64,000 nucleotides of DNA from Streptomyces sp. DG1A-41 (GTDB lineage Bacteria > Actinomycetota > Actinomycetes > Streptomycetales > Streptomycetaceae). Positions 40,841 through 49,161 of this stretch are shown in pieces. The stretch spans positions 868,001 to 932,000 of the forward strand of contig NZ_CP146350.1 of NCBI RefSeq assembly GCF_037055355.1. Direction: 5' to 3'. The position numbers and the translations under genes were made by a program. Below the pieces are notes generated by a model. The model worked only from the letters and a program-made list of their open reading frames with translations, was not told the origin of the DNA and searched no databases. Numbering within the stretch: the stretch's first letter is position 1; each line of letters starts with the position of its first letter.

Positions 40841-42334
40841 TCACGCCCCGACCAACGGTGAACCCGACGGCGTGCGGAGTGGTCGGGCGAGTTCTGTCAG
40901 GGCCCGTTCCAGGCCGTGCAGGTGGGCCAGGGCGGGTTCCGTCGTGGTGGGGTCGTCCGCGAGGACCGAGAGGTCCTCCCCGTCGGTGAGCGCCTCGACC
41001 GCGGCCTGGACGCGATGGCAGGCGGCGGCCAGGCGGGCGTCGTGGGAGGCCTCCGGGTCGGCTGCGACGGCGACCAGACCCCGGATCTCCCGGGCGCAGT
41101 CGTCGAGGAGGGCGAGCACGTGCCGGGCGCGGCGCTTGCGGCCGAGCATCGGGTTCAGCGGGTGCACGAGCGGGGCTACCGAGAGCCGTACCCGGGCGAG
41201 CAGCTGCTCGAGTTCCGCCACCCGAGGGGCCGGGTCCGCGTCGGCCGCGCCCGCCAGGCGCCGGGCGGTCTCGGCGGTGCAGGCGTGGACGCAGCGCAGT
41301 GCCCGCTGGATCCAGGCGTCGGTGACGCTGTGGGTGGTGACGGGCAGGACGAGGATCACGGCCAGTGCGGCGCCGAGCGCGCCGACGCCGGTCTCGGCGA
41401 GGCGCAGGGCGAGCAGGCCGGGGCCGAGCACGCCGAGGAGGCCGTAGAGCAGACCGGCGAGGAGGGTCACCCAGAGCATCATCCAGGTGTAGGACACGGC
41501 GGCCGTGTAGAAGATGCCGAAGACGCAGATGGCGGCGAGGGCAGCCGTGACGGTCGGGTCGCCGTGCACCGGCATGGCGACGAGGAGGCCCAGGGCGATG
41601 CCGATGACCGTGCCGAGGAGTCGCCGGAAGCCGCGGACCAGGGTCTCGCCGCGCGAGGTGGTGTTGACGAAGATCCACCAGGTGGCGCCGACGGCCCAGT
41701 ACCAGCGCTGGCCGGACACCAGCTGGCCCACGACGAGGGCGAATCCCGCGCCGGCGGTCGCCTGGATCGCCTGGCGGGTGGTCACCCGGGCCAGGCCGGT
41801 GCCGCCCGGCGGGGCGGGCACGGCGGGCGGGGGCAGGCGGCGCTCGTAGCACCACAGTCCGAAGCGCACTCCGGCGGCGGCGAGGACGGACAGCAGGACC
41901 GCGGCGTACAGCTCGGGCAGCTGGTCCGTGGTGGCGTGCAGGAACTGCGCGACGAAGAAGGTCATGAACGCGAACACGCCGAGACTGTGCCCGCGCGGAC
42001 CCCAGCGGCGCGCGTACACGCCCGCGCCGACCACGGCGAGGAAGGTGAGGTCGCGGGCCACCGGATGGTCGTGCAGTCCGGCCGCGGCGGTGAGCGCGGG
42101 CAGTCCGACGGCGGGCAGCAGCGCGGTGGTGACCGCCTGGCCGCGAACCGTGGCGTCGGTGACGGTGAACAGAGCGAGCAGGGCGGCGAGACCGCCGGTG
42201 ACGGCCCCCGTGAGGGAGTGTCCGGCGAGGCCGCAGACGGCGATCGCGAGAGCGATGCCGAGCACGGCACGCGTGGCGAACCGCAGCCGCGTCCGCCCCG
42301 GATCCGGAGCCACGAACACCCTCTTCAGCACCAC
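40841..42334 (-). CDS. FUSC family membrane protein (second copy type)
   Basis: A 497-aa protein starting at GTG 42334 with AAGGGGG upstream. Two hydrophobic blocks are visible. The N-terminal one covers about residues 20-165 (AVLGIALAIAVCGLAGHSLTGAVTGGLAALLALFTVTD...VYARRWGPRGHSLGVFAFMTFFVAQFLH). The second covers about 190-330 (ATAGAGFALVVGQLVSGQRWYWAVGATWWIFVNTTSRGETLVRGFRRLLGTVIGIALGLLVAMP, YTWMMLWVTLLAGLLYGLLG). A cytosolic helical tail follows. It belongs to the FUSC / aromatic acid exporter superfamily. It is divergent from a frameshifted AsnC-type regulator gene that may once have controlled it. Confidence 0.85.
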   Translation of the reverse strand: MVLKRVFVAPDPGRTRLRFATRAVLGIALAIAVCGLAGHSLTGAVTGGLAALLALFTVTDATVRGQAVTTALLPAVGLPALTAAAGLHDHPVARDLTFLAVVGAGVYARRWGPRGHSLGVFAFMTFFVAQFLHATTDQLPELYAAVLLSVLAAAGVRFGLWCYERRLPPPAVPAPPGGTGLARVTTRQAIQATAGAGFALVVGQLVSGQRWYWAVGATWWIFVNTTSRGETLVRGFRRLLGTVIGIALGLLVAMPVHGDPTVTAALAAICVFGIFYTAAVSYTWMMLWVTLLAGLLYGLLGVLGPGLLALRLAETGVGALGAALAVILVLPVTTHSVTDAWIQRALRCVHACTAETARRLAGAADADPAPRVAELEQLLARVRLSVAPLVHPLNPMLGRKRRARHVLALLDDCAREIRGLVAVAADPEASHDARLAAACHRVQAAVEALTDGEDLSVLADDPTTTEPALAHLHGLERALTELARPLRTPSGSPLVGA

Positions 42335-42528
42335 TTACCGCCCCCTTTTGGAACGCCGGATGGGAAAGCATGAAAAAGGCGCCGCGGGGTCCGCAGCGCC
42401 ATCGACGCCTCCATATCACCATCCCGGACGCCACTGGCTCAACAGGCTCCATCTAGACTGGGCCATTGGTACAGCCGAAGCGGCTGGAAAGCGGCCGCGG
42501 CAGGGCCAACGGACGAGGAGGGCGCGGC

Positions 42529-43004
42529 ATGGCCGTGGACGAGCTCGACACCCGCATCCTGCGGCTGCTGCTGGAGCAGCCGCGCACGAGTGTGCGCGAG
42601 TACGCCCGTACCCTCGGCGTCGCCCGGGGCACGTTGCAGGCCCGGCTCGACCGTCTGGAGCGCGACGGCGTGATCACCGGCACGGCACCGGCCCTCTCCC
42701 CGCCGCGCTCGGGCATCCGGTGCTCGCGTTCGTGCACATCGAGGTCACCCAGGGCCATCTCGACGAGGTGGGCGACGCGCTGGCGGCGGTGCCCGAGATC
42801 GTCGAGGCGTTCTCCATCACGGGCGGCGGGGATCTGCTCACCCGGGTCGTGGCGCGGGACAACGCGCATCTGGAGGACGTCGTCCAGAAGCTGATCAGCC
42901 TGCCCGGGGTCGTCCGCACCCGCACCGAGATCGCCCTGCGCGAGCGGGTCCCCCACCGGCTGCTGCCGCTGGTGGAGTCGATCGGCCGCGCGGCCCGGGC
43001 CTGA
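42529..43004 (+). pseudogene. Lrp/AsnC family regulator with a 1-base frameshift
   Basis: Starts at ATG 42529 with GAGGAGGG upstream. The HTH half is in frame 1: MAVDELDTRILRLLLEQPRTSVREYARTLGVARGTLQARLDRLERDGVITGTAPALSP. The ligand-binding (RAM) half is in the next frame: ALGHPVLAFVHIEVTQGHLDEVGDALAAVPEIVEAFSITGGGDLLTRVVARDNAHLEDVVQKLISLPGVVRTRTEIAL...SIGRAARA, ending at 43004. Adding one C to the C4 run at 42698-42701 joins them into a 158-aa regulator. As written the protein would keep the HTH and gain a junk tail ending at 42894. Either a pseudogene or a homopolymer error. Confidence 0.85.
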
Positions 43005-43047
43005 CCCCCGGCAGTCTGCGGATCATGGTCTTTGACATGCTGGAACG

Positions 43048-43743
43048 ATGAGCAATCTCGGCGGCATATCGGTCATCTTCGATCTCGACGGAACGCTCGT
43101 GGACAGCGAGCCGAACTACTACGAGGCGGGCCGGCAGACCCTCGCCGAGCACGGCGTCCCCGACTTCAGCTGGACGGACCACGAGCGGTACGTCGGCATC
43201 AGCACGCAGGAGACGGTCGCGGACTGGATCGAGCGGTACGACCTGCGGGCCTCCGTGGAAGAGCTGTTCACCGCCAAGAACCGCCGCTATCTGGAGCTGG
43301 CCCGCAGTTCCACGCGCGCGTACCCCGAAATGCGTAAGTTCGTCGAGCTGTTGGCCGCCGAGGACGTGCCCATGGCCGTGGCCTCGGGATCCTCGCCCGA
43401 GGCCATCGAGGCGGTCCTGGCGGGCACGGGCCTGGACGCCCATCTGCGGATCGTCGTCTCGGCGGACGAGGTCGCGCACGGCAAGCCGGCTCCCGACGTC
43501 TTCCTGGAGGCGGCCCTCCGGCTCGGGGCCGACCCGGCGGCCTGCGTGGTACTGGAGGACGCCGCCCCGGGCGCCGCCGCCGCGCACGCGGCGGGCATGC
43601 GCTGCATCGCCCTCCCTTACGTCGCCGCCCAGGCCGACGCGCCGGAGTTCGCCACCGCGGGTCTGCTTCTGCGCGGCGGCCAGGAGGAGTTCACGGCGCA
43701 GGCGGCGTTCGACTGGCTGGTGCGCTCGGCAGGCCTTTCCTGA
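43048..43743 (+). CDS. HAD family phosphatase (beta-phosphoglucomutase-like)
   Basis: A 231-aa HAD-IA protein with all motifs: I VIFDLDGTLVDSEPNYYEAG, II MAVASGSS, III KPAPDVFLEAALRLGADP and IV CVVLEDAAPGAAAAHAAGM. The cap domain is helical, from about residue 20 to 85. It is probably a sugar-phosphate phosphatase or phosphoglucomutase-like enzyme. It stands 43 bp downstream of the AsnC gene and may share its transcript. Confidence 0.88.
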   Translation: MSNLGGISVIFDLDGTLVDSEPNYYEAGRQTLAEHGVPDFSWTDHERYVGISTQETVADWIERYDLRASVEELFTAKNRRYLELARSSTRAYPEMRKFVELLAAEDVPMAVASGSSPEAIEAVLAGTGLDAHLRIVVSADEVAHGKPAPDVFLEAALRLGADPAACVVLEDAAPGAAAAHAAGMRCIALPYVAAQADAPEFATAGLLLRGGQEEFTAQAAFDWLVRSAGLS

Positions 43744-43833
43744 CCGAGTTTTCCTGAACCGCCTTCTCCTGGACCGCCTTTACTGAACCACCTCTCCCGA
43801 CGGACCTCACTACAACTCACCTCTCCCCACCCG

Positions 43834-43862
43834 TTGACGCTCCCCCCTCCCCTCCCTATCGT
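43834..43862 (+). promoter_or_regulatory. Sigma-70-type promoter of the GH127 gene
   Basis: -35 TTGACG (43834-43839), a 17-bp spacer, -10 TATCGT (43857-43862). The start of transcription would be near 43869, leaving a leader of about 60 nt that contains the palindrome at 43885. Confidence 0.6.
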
Positions 43863-43884
43863 CTGGTCGATCTCTCGCACAGCG

Positions 43885-43898
43885 TTCGATATATCGAA
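43885..43898. promoter_or_regulatory. Operator-like palindrome TTCGATATATCGAA
   Basis: Perfect 14-bp palindrome, unusually AT-rich, about 16 nt after the predicted transcription start and 33 nt before the GH127 start codon. It is well placed for a repressor (LacI, GntR or similar) responding to arabinose-containing sugars. Confidence 0.6.
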
Positions 43899-43931
43899 TA
43901 CTCGAATCCGTGGACCCGTGGAGGAGCACAC

Positions 43932-46763
43932 ATGGCACGGCCCCTCTCAAGACGAACCCTTCTCCAGGCCGCGACCCTCGCCGCGGCCGTACCCGCGATG
44001 TCCCAGGCGGCGTCAGGCCGGGCCGTCGCGGCCCCGGCGTCCGCCGCATCCGCCGCGACAGCCGCCGACGCCCCGTCCGCCTGGACCGTACGGCCGTTCG
44101 CCCTGGAGGACGTCACCCTCGGCCGGGGAGTCTTCACCGAGAAGCGGCAGCTGATGCTGGATCACGCCCGTGGCTACGACGTGAACCGGCTGCTCCAGGT
44201 GTTCCGCGCCAACGCCGGTCTCGCCACGGGCGGCGCGGTCGCCCCCGGCGGCTGGGAGGGGCTGGACGGCGAGGCCAACGGCAACCTTCGGGGCCACTAC
44301 ACCGGCCACTTCCTGACCATGCTGGCGCAGGCGTACCGCGGCACGAAGGAGCGGGTGTTCGCCGACCGGATCACCGCCATGGTCGGGGCGCTGGCCGAGG
44401 TGCGCGCGGCGCTGCGGCGGGATCCGGCGGTGCTGAGCGTCCCCGGGAAGTTCGGGACCGCCGCGGATCAGGTGCGCGGCTCCTACCAGTACGTGGATCT
44501 GCCGGCGACCGCGCTCGGCGGGGCCTCGGCGATCACCCTCTCCGTCTGGGCGCGGCCCACGCACGACGCCGACTGGACCCGCGTCTTCGACTTCGGCAAC
44601 GACACCACCCGTTACCTGTATCTGGCCGCCCGCAACCAGGCCGGAGTGCCGCGCTTCGCCATCACCACGTCGGGCCCCGGCGGCGAGCAGGCCCTCGACG
44701 GCACGGCCGCGCTGCCGCTGAACCAGTGGAGCCACCTCGCGGTGACGATCGCGGGCGGCACCGGCACGCTCTACGTCAACGGCACCGCCGTCGCGCGGAA
44801 TACCGCGATGAGCCTCACCCCGGCGGCCCTCGGCACTCTGAAGAACAACTGGCTCGGCCGCTCGAACTACCCCGCCGACCCGGTCTTCGCGGGCGCCTTC
44901 GAGGAGTTCAACGTCTTCTCGCGGGCGCTGACCGGCGCCGAGATCACCGAGTTGCAGAGCCGCCGGGCCGCCGACGCCTCGACGGGCCGGGGTGACCTGG
45001 CGTCGTACGCCTTCGACGAGACGGCGGGCGGAACCTTCGCGGACTCCTCCGGCCGGGGCCTGACCGCCACCCTGCGCCGCACCTGGGGCGGGCCCAGCCA
45101 TCCGGGGTTCCTCGCGGCGTACCCGGAGACGCAGTTCATCGAGCTGGAGTCGAGGACCACCCCCGACTACACCAAGGTGTGGGCGCCGTACTACACCGCG
45201 CACAAGATCCTCAGGGGTCTGCTCGACGCGTACACCGCCACGGACGACGACCGGGCCCTGGACCTCGCGTCCGGCATGTGCGACTGGATGTACTCCCGGC
45301 TGTCCAGGCTGCCGGAGTCCACCCTCCAGCGCATGTGGGGGATCTTCTCCAGCGGCGAGTTCGGCGGCATCGTCGAGGCGATCTGCGACCTGCACACCAT
45401 CACCGGCAAGGCCGAACACCTCGCGCTGGCCAAACTGTTCGACCTGGACCGGCTGATCGACGCATGCGCGGCGAACACCGACATCCTCGACGGGCTGCAC
45501 GCCAACCAGCACATCCCCATCTTCACCGGGTACGTGCGGCTCTACGACGAGACGGGCGAGGAGCGCTACCTCACGTCGGCGAAGAACTTCTGGGACATGG
45601 TCGTACCGCACCGCATGTACGGCATCGGCGGCACCAGCACCCAGGAGTTCTGGAAGGCCCGGGACGTGATCGCGGGCACGATCAGCGCGACCACCGCGGA
45701 GACCTGCTGCGCGTACAACATGCTCAAGCTGAGCCGGACCCTGTTCTTCCACGAGCAGGACCCGAAGTACATGGACTACTACGAGCGGGCGCTGTACAAC
45801 CAGGTGCTCGGTTCGAAGCAGGACAAGCCGGACGCGGAGAAGCCGCTCGTCACGTACTTCATCGGGCTGACGCCCGGTCATGTCCGGGACTACACGCCCA
45901 AGCAGGGCACGACCTGCTGCGAGGGCACCGGCATGGAGAGCGCCACGAAGTACCAGGACTCGGTGTACTTCGCGAAGTCCGACGGCAGCGCCCTGTACGT
46001 CAACCTGTACAGCCCGTCCACGCTGACCTGGGCCGAGAGGGGCGTCACGGTCACGCAGACCACCGGCTTCCCCGAGGAGCAGGGCAGCACGCTGACCTTC
46101 GGGGGTCGCCAGGCCTCCTTCACGCTGCGGCTGCGGGTGCCGTCGTGGGCGACCGCAGGGTTCCGGGTGACCGTCAACGGGCGCGCGGTGTCCGGGACTC
46201 CGAAGCCCGGGAGCTACTTCGACGTGTCCCGGACCTGGCGGGCCGGCGACACCGTCCGCATCGCCATGCCGTTCCGGACGCGGGTGGAGAAGGCCCTCGA
46301 CGACCCGTCGCTGCAGACGCTGTTCCACGGCCCGGTCAACCTGGTCGCCCGCGACGCCGCGACGGAGTACCTGAAGGCCGGGCTGTACGGCCGTGCCGGA
46401 CTGTCCGGTGATCTGTCGCACTCCCTCACACCGGTGCCGGGCAAGCCGCTGCACTTCACGCTGGACGGGAGGGAGTGGGCGCCGTTCTTCGAGGGGACGG
46501 AGGATCCGACGCACGCCTACTTCCGGCGCTCGGAGCCGAGGGTCGTCTTCGGCGGCCGGGACTCGGGCGTCGCCAATCCGGTGAAGCCGGACGGCACCTC
46601 GCTGCTGGACGAGGTCTGGGCGGGGGCGCCGTTCCGGAACAAGGGGGCGCTGGTGGCACGGGTGCGCTCCACGGTGGACGCGTGGGTGGCGGCCGGGCTG
46701 CTGAGCAGGGCGGACGGCGACAAGGCGGTGAGCACGGCGGGCGCGGCCTCGTACCAGCCCTGA
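43932..46763 (+). CDS. Secreted GH127-type beta-L-arabinofuranosidase with nested LamG-like domain
   Basis: A 943-aa protein with a Tat-like signal (RPLSRRTLLQAATLAAAVPAMSQAA). The GH127 catalytic domain opens WTVRPFALEDVTLGRGVFTEKRQLMLDHARGYDVNRLLQVFRANAGL. It is interrupted at about residue 165 and resumes at about 392 with FLAAYPETQFIELESRTTPDYTKVWAPYYTAHKILRGLLDAY. Metal and catalytic residues fit the family: TAETCCAYNMLKLSR (Glu590, Cys592) and TTCCEGTGMES (Cys662-Cys663, nucleophile and ligand). The insert, about residues 180-385, is a LamG/concanavalin-like sandwich (SYQYVDLPATALGGASAITLSVWARPT...LYVNGTAVARNTA...FEEFNVFSRALTGAEI). It is probably an exo-enzyme releasing L-arabinose, with the insert as a carbohydrate-binding module. 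Confidence 0.9.
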   Translation: MARPLSRRTLLQAATLAAAVPAMSQAASGRAVAAPASAASAATAADAPSAWTVRPFALEDVTLGRGVFTEKRQLMLDHARGYDVNRLLQVFRANAGLATGGAVAPGGWEGLDGEANGNLRGHYTGHFLTMLAQAYRGTKERVFADRITAMVGALAEVRAALRRDPAVLSVPGKFGTAADQVRGSYQYVDLPATALGGASAITLSVWARPTHDADWTRVFDFGNDTTRYLYLAARNQAGVPRFAITTSGPGGEQALDGTAALPLNQWSHLAVTIAGGTGTLYVNGTAVARNTAMSLTPAALGTLKNNWLGRSNYPADPVFAGAFEEFNVFSRALTGAEITELQSRRAADASTGRGDLASYAFDETAGGTFADSSGRGLTATLRRTWGGPSHPGFLAAYPETQFIELESRTTPDYTKVWAPYYTAHKILRGLLDAYTATDDDRALDLASGMCDWMYSRLSRLPESTLQRMWGIFSSGEFGGIVEAICDLHTITGKAEHLALAKLFDLDRLIDACAANTDILDGLHANQHIPIFTGYVRLYDETGEERYLTSAKNFWDMVVPHRMYGIGGTSTQEFWKARDVIAGTISATTAETCCAYNMLKLSRTLFFHEQDPKYMDYYERALYNQVLGSKQDKPDAEKPLVTYFIGLTPGHVRDYTPKQGTTCCEGTGMESATKYQDSVYFAKSDGSALYVNLYSPSTLTWAERGVTVTQTTGFPEEQGSTLTFGGRQASFTLRLRVPSWATAGFRVTVNGRAVSGTPKPGSYFDVSRTWRAGDTVRIAMPFRTRVEKALDDPSLQTLFHGPVNLVARDAATEYLKAGLYGRAGLSGDLSHSLTPVPGKPLHFTLDGREWAPFFEGTEDPTHAYFRRSEPRVVFGGRDSGVANPVKPDGTSLLDEVWAGAPFRNKGALVARVRSTVDAWVAAGLLSRADGDKAVSTAGAASYQP

Positions 46764-46905
46764 GGCTTTCCGCCCGGGTCCGGTGCCGCACCGCCCTCGG
46801 CACCGGGCCCGGCCGGTTCACAAAATTTCTTGCGGCAGGGCTGATTGTTTCGCCCCTGACATCCGTACCTCCTGGCGTTGGGCCGTTCATATCCCAGGAG
46901 GCACG

Positions 46906-47670
46906 ATGCGCATCTCGCGCAGCACGGCAGGAACCGCGTTCGTGGGCGGTGCGATGATCCTGACGCTCACCGCGCTCGCCTACCCGAGCATGCTGGGCGT
47001 GCAGAACACGGCTTCCGGCCAGGACCGCATCATCGCCAACACTCAGTGGGGTCCGCTGACCGAGGCGGACCGCGACTTCGTGGTCCGCGTGCGCGCGGCC
47101 GGTCTGTGGGAGTACCCGCTGGGGCAGCTGATCATGGAGCGGAGCTCGTCGAAGGAGATGCGGGAAGTCGCCGAGCATCTGCTCGTGGGTCACGGCCGGC
47201 TCGACGCGGGCTGCCGCAAGGTCTCCACGGACCTGGGAATCACCCTGCCGAACGAGCCGTCGCCGCAGCAGCAGCAGTTCGTGGCGACGGCGGAAGGCAG
47301 CACCGGCAAGGAGTTCGAGTCCACGGCCGTGACCATCATGCGTGTCGCGCACGGGGGCATCTTCCCGACGATTGCCAAGATCCGGGCGACCACCCGGAAC
47401 AGCCTCGTGCGGGAGCTCGCAGACACGACCAACGATACCGTTCTCGACCACATCACGGTCCTGGAGAAGACCGGCCTGATCAACCACGAGCAGGTCAGCT
47501 TCCAGATCACCGCCCCGCCCAAGCTGCCCCAGGAGCAGACGACGCCGCCGCCACCCCAGCAGGGTGCGCCGGTCCGCGTGCTGCCGATCCCCGAAGACCT
47601 GAAGGATCTGCAGACGGTCGCCCCCAACCCGTCCTACGGGCAGCCGCAGCCGTCCCCGCCGGCCGGGTGA
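46906..47670 (+). CDS. DUF4142 domain exported protein
   Basis: A 254-aa protein starting at ATG 46906 with a perfect AGGAGG 4-5 nt upstream. The signal-like segment AFVGGAMILTLTALAYPSMLG is followed by a ferritin-like helical DUF4142 domain: LTEADRDFVVRVRAAGLWEYPLGQLIMERSSSKEMREVAEHLLVGHGRLDAGCRKVSTDLGI...VMRVAHGGIFPTIAKIRATTRNSLVRELADTTNDTVLDHITVLEKTGLI. A Pro/Gln-rich tail (QEQTTPPPPQQGAP) ends the protein. DUF4142 proteins are exported and of unknown role. Confidence 0.85.
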   Translation: MRISRSTAGTAFVGGAMILTLTALAYPSMLGVQNTASGQDRIIANTQWGPLTEADRDFVVRVRAAGLWEYPLGQLIMERSSSKEMREVAEHLLVGHGRLDAGCRKVSTDLGITLPNEPSPQQQQFVATAEGSTGKEFESTAVTIMRVAHGGIFPTIAKIRATTRNSLVRELADTTNDTVLDHITVLEKTGLINHEQVSFQITAPPKLPQEQTTPPPPQQGAPVRVLPIPEDLKDLQTVAPNPSYGQPQPSPPAG

Positions 47671-47715
47671 ACCAGGGGCGGGCCGGGGGTCGCGCTCCGG
47701 CGGCGGGCCCCCAGG

Positions 47716-48506
47716 CTACGAACGGCGGCGCGGTTTGCCGCGCCTGCCGCCCTTGGGGGCGCCACGCCCACTCCGGCCGGCCGACTGCCCGCCCCTGCCG
47801 GCGGGCTTCGCAGAGGCCGACCTCCCGGCCGCCGACTCCCCGGGCACCGGCTTTCGTCGGACGCCGCCCTTGGGGTTCTCCTCCGGAAGAGCCGCCGGCG
47901 GCCCCGGGTGCTGTTGACCGTGCGGCCGCGGACGATGCCGATGAAGTCCTCCACCTGGTCCGTCGTCGCGTCCTCGGGCCAGGCCAGGGCCACGCTCGAC
48001 TCGGGGACGTCCTTGAGGGGACGGTGGGTGAGGTCCTTGCGGTGGTGGAGGCGGGCCAGCGACAGCGGGACGATGAGCACGCCGATCCCCGCCGCGACCA
48101 GTTCGACGGCGTCGTCCGTCGTGGCGGGGCGTTCGAAGGCGGGCCGCCCGGGGAGGTTCTCCCAGTCGAGGACGTCGTCGAGGGGGTGCAGCACGATGTC
48201 GTCGGACAGGTCCTCGGGAGACACCTCGTCGACGGCCGTGACCAGGTGGTCCTTGGGCACGACGACGACCGTCTGCTCGGTGTAGAGGGGGATCGCGCTG
48301 AAGACGCTCCGGTCGACGGGGAGGCGTACGAGACCCGCGTCGGCGTCCCCGTCCAGCAGCCGCCCGGCCGCCGCTCCGGCGGGCATCGGCGTCAGGGCCA
48401 GCGGGACATCGGGGTGCCGCTCGTTCCAGACGCGCACCCACTTGTCGGGCATCACCCCGGGGACATACACGAGCCGGAACGAGGGAGATTCTTCCGAGCC
48501 TGTCAC
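47716..48506 (-). pseudogene. LysR-type substrate-binding domain protein without HTH, frameshifted near the C-terminus
   Basis: Starts at ATG 48506 (MTGSEESPSFRLVYVPGVMPDKWVRVWNERHPDVPL). It carries only the LysR effector domain: AGLVRLPVDRSVFSAIPLYTEQTVVVVPKDHLVTAVDEV, FERPATTDDAVELVAAGIGVLIVPLSLARLHH and VALAWPEDATTDQVEDFIGIVRGRTVNST. No HTH is present, as in a known Streptomyces subgroup. After NSTRG the frame breaks. The expected basic tail (ENPKGG...GAPKGGRRGKPRRRS, ending TAG 47716-47718) is in the next frame, while the written frame runs on to 47634. One extra G in the G4 run near 47903 restores the tail. It is divergent from the DUF5997 gene, a frequent partner. Confidence 0.78.
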
Positions 48507-48564
48507 CTGGCCAGGTTACCGGCCGTGGTCGGGGGTCGCGCACACGCTCGATACCCTGGGGCTC

Positions 48565-48957
48565 ATGACGTCGCACCAGAGCACCCAGACCATGAAGCCC
48601 GCGACCGCGGCGAAGAAGCTGGGTGTGTACCTCGAGGCCACACCCGCCGCGTTCCGGGAGGGTGTCGTCTCGCGCGCCGAGCTGAACGAGCTCCAGGCGA
48701 ACCCGCCGCAGTGGCTTCAGGACCTGCGGAGCAACGGCCCGCACGCCCGCCCGGTGGTCGCGGCGAAGCTCGGCGTCTCCATCGCGGGCCTCGCCCGCGG
48801 CGGCGTCACCGAGCCCCTCACCACCGAGCAGATCGAGACGCTGAAGCGGGAGAACCCCGAGTGGCTCGAGCGGGAGCGCGCCACCCAGGCGGAGGTCCGC
48901 AAGGAGGCGGCCCGCATCAGGAGGAAGAACGCCGAGCGCGCCGCGCGTCAGGACTGA
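48565..48957 (+). CDS. DUF5997 family protein
   Basis: A 130-aa small cytosolic protein: KPATAAKKLGVYLEATPAAFREGVVSRAELNELQANPPQWLQDLRSNGPHARPVVAAKLGVSIAGLARGGVTEPLTTEQIETLKRENPEWLERERA. This fits DUF5997, an actinobacterial family of unknown function. The repeated KKLGVYL / AKLGVSIAGLARGG elements look like short helix-turn-helix-like units, and the C-terminus is a charged helix. It is 58 bp from the divergent LysR-type gene, a conserved-looking pair. A strong terminator follows. Confidence 0.8.
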   Translation: MTSHQSTQTMKPATAAKKLGVYLEATPAAFREGVVSRAELNELQANPPQWLQDLRSNGPHARPVVAAKLGVSIAGLARGGVTEPLTTEQIETLKRENPEWLERERATQAEVRKEAARIRRKNAERAARQD

Positions 48958-48975
48958 CCTCCAGGTTCCCTCCCC

Positions 48976-49008
48976 ACGGCCCCAACCGGTCCCTCCGGTT
49001 GGGGCCGT
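48976..49008. terminator. Terminator after the DUF5997 gene
   Basis: Perfect 14-bp stem ACGGCCCCAACCGG (48976-48989) / CCGGTTGGGGCCGT (48995-49008), loop tccct, followed by TGTCGTT. It insulates the downstream ABC/aldarate operon. Confidence 0.85.
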
Positions 49009-49069
49009 TGTCGTTCCCCGTGCCCTTTCACGGCCTCGTGTGACCTCGGTGAAATCTTTCGGCCATGTC

Positions 49070-49099
49070 TTGACATGTTGATGAAACGATCCGTAGCTT
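49070..49099 (+). promoter_or_regulatory. Promoter of the aldarate operon
   Basis: -35 TTGACA (49070-49075) with TAGCTT (49094-49099) as -10 after an 18-bp spacer. It gives a leader of about 55 nt before the solute-binding protein gene. Confidence 0.5.
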
Positions 49100-49116
49100 G
49101 GCCGATCATTTAGATT

Positions 49117-49133
49117 CGTGAAGCGAGTTCACG
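49117..49133. promoter_or_regulatory. Operator-like inverted repeat of the aldarate operon
   Basis: CGTGAAGCGAGTTCACG: 6-bp perfect arms around 5 nt, just downstream of the predicted transcription start and 29 bp before the first gene. Position and size suit a GntR/FadR- or LacI-type repressor. Confidence 0.45.
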
Positions 49134-49161
49134 GATATGAACGGCGAACGGAGAACCATCC

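Noticed and set aside
43741..43800. Short direct repeats of the type TCCTGAACCGCC/TCCTGGACCGCC after the HAD gene
   Set aside because: Only about three imperfect copies. It may be a decayed duplication of the gene end; no regulatory reading is supported.
47671..47715. GC-rich imperfect hairpin between DUF4142 and the LysR-type gene
   Set aside because: Pairing (GGGGGCCCGCC-like) is imperfect and spacing irregular; not convincing as a terminator next to the clear perfect stems elsewhere.
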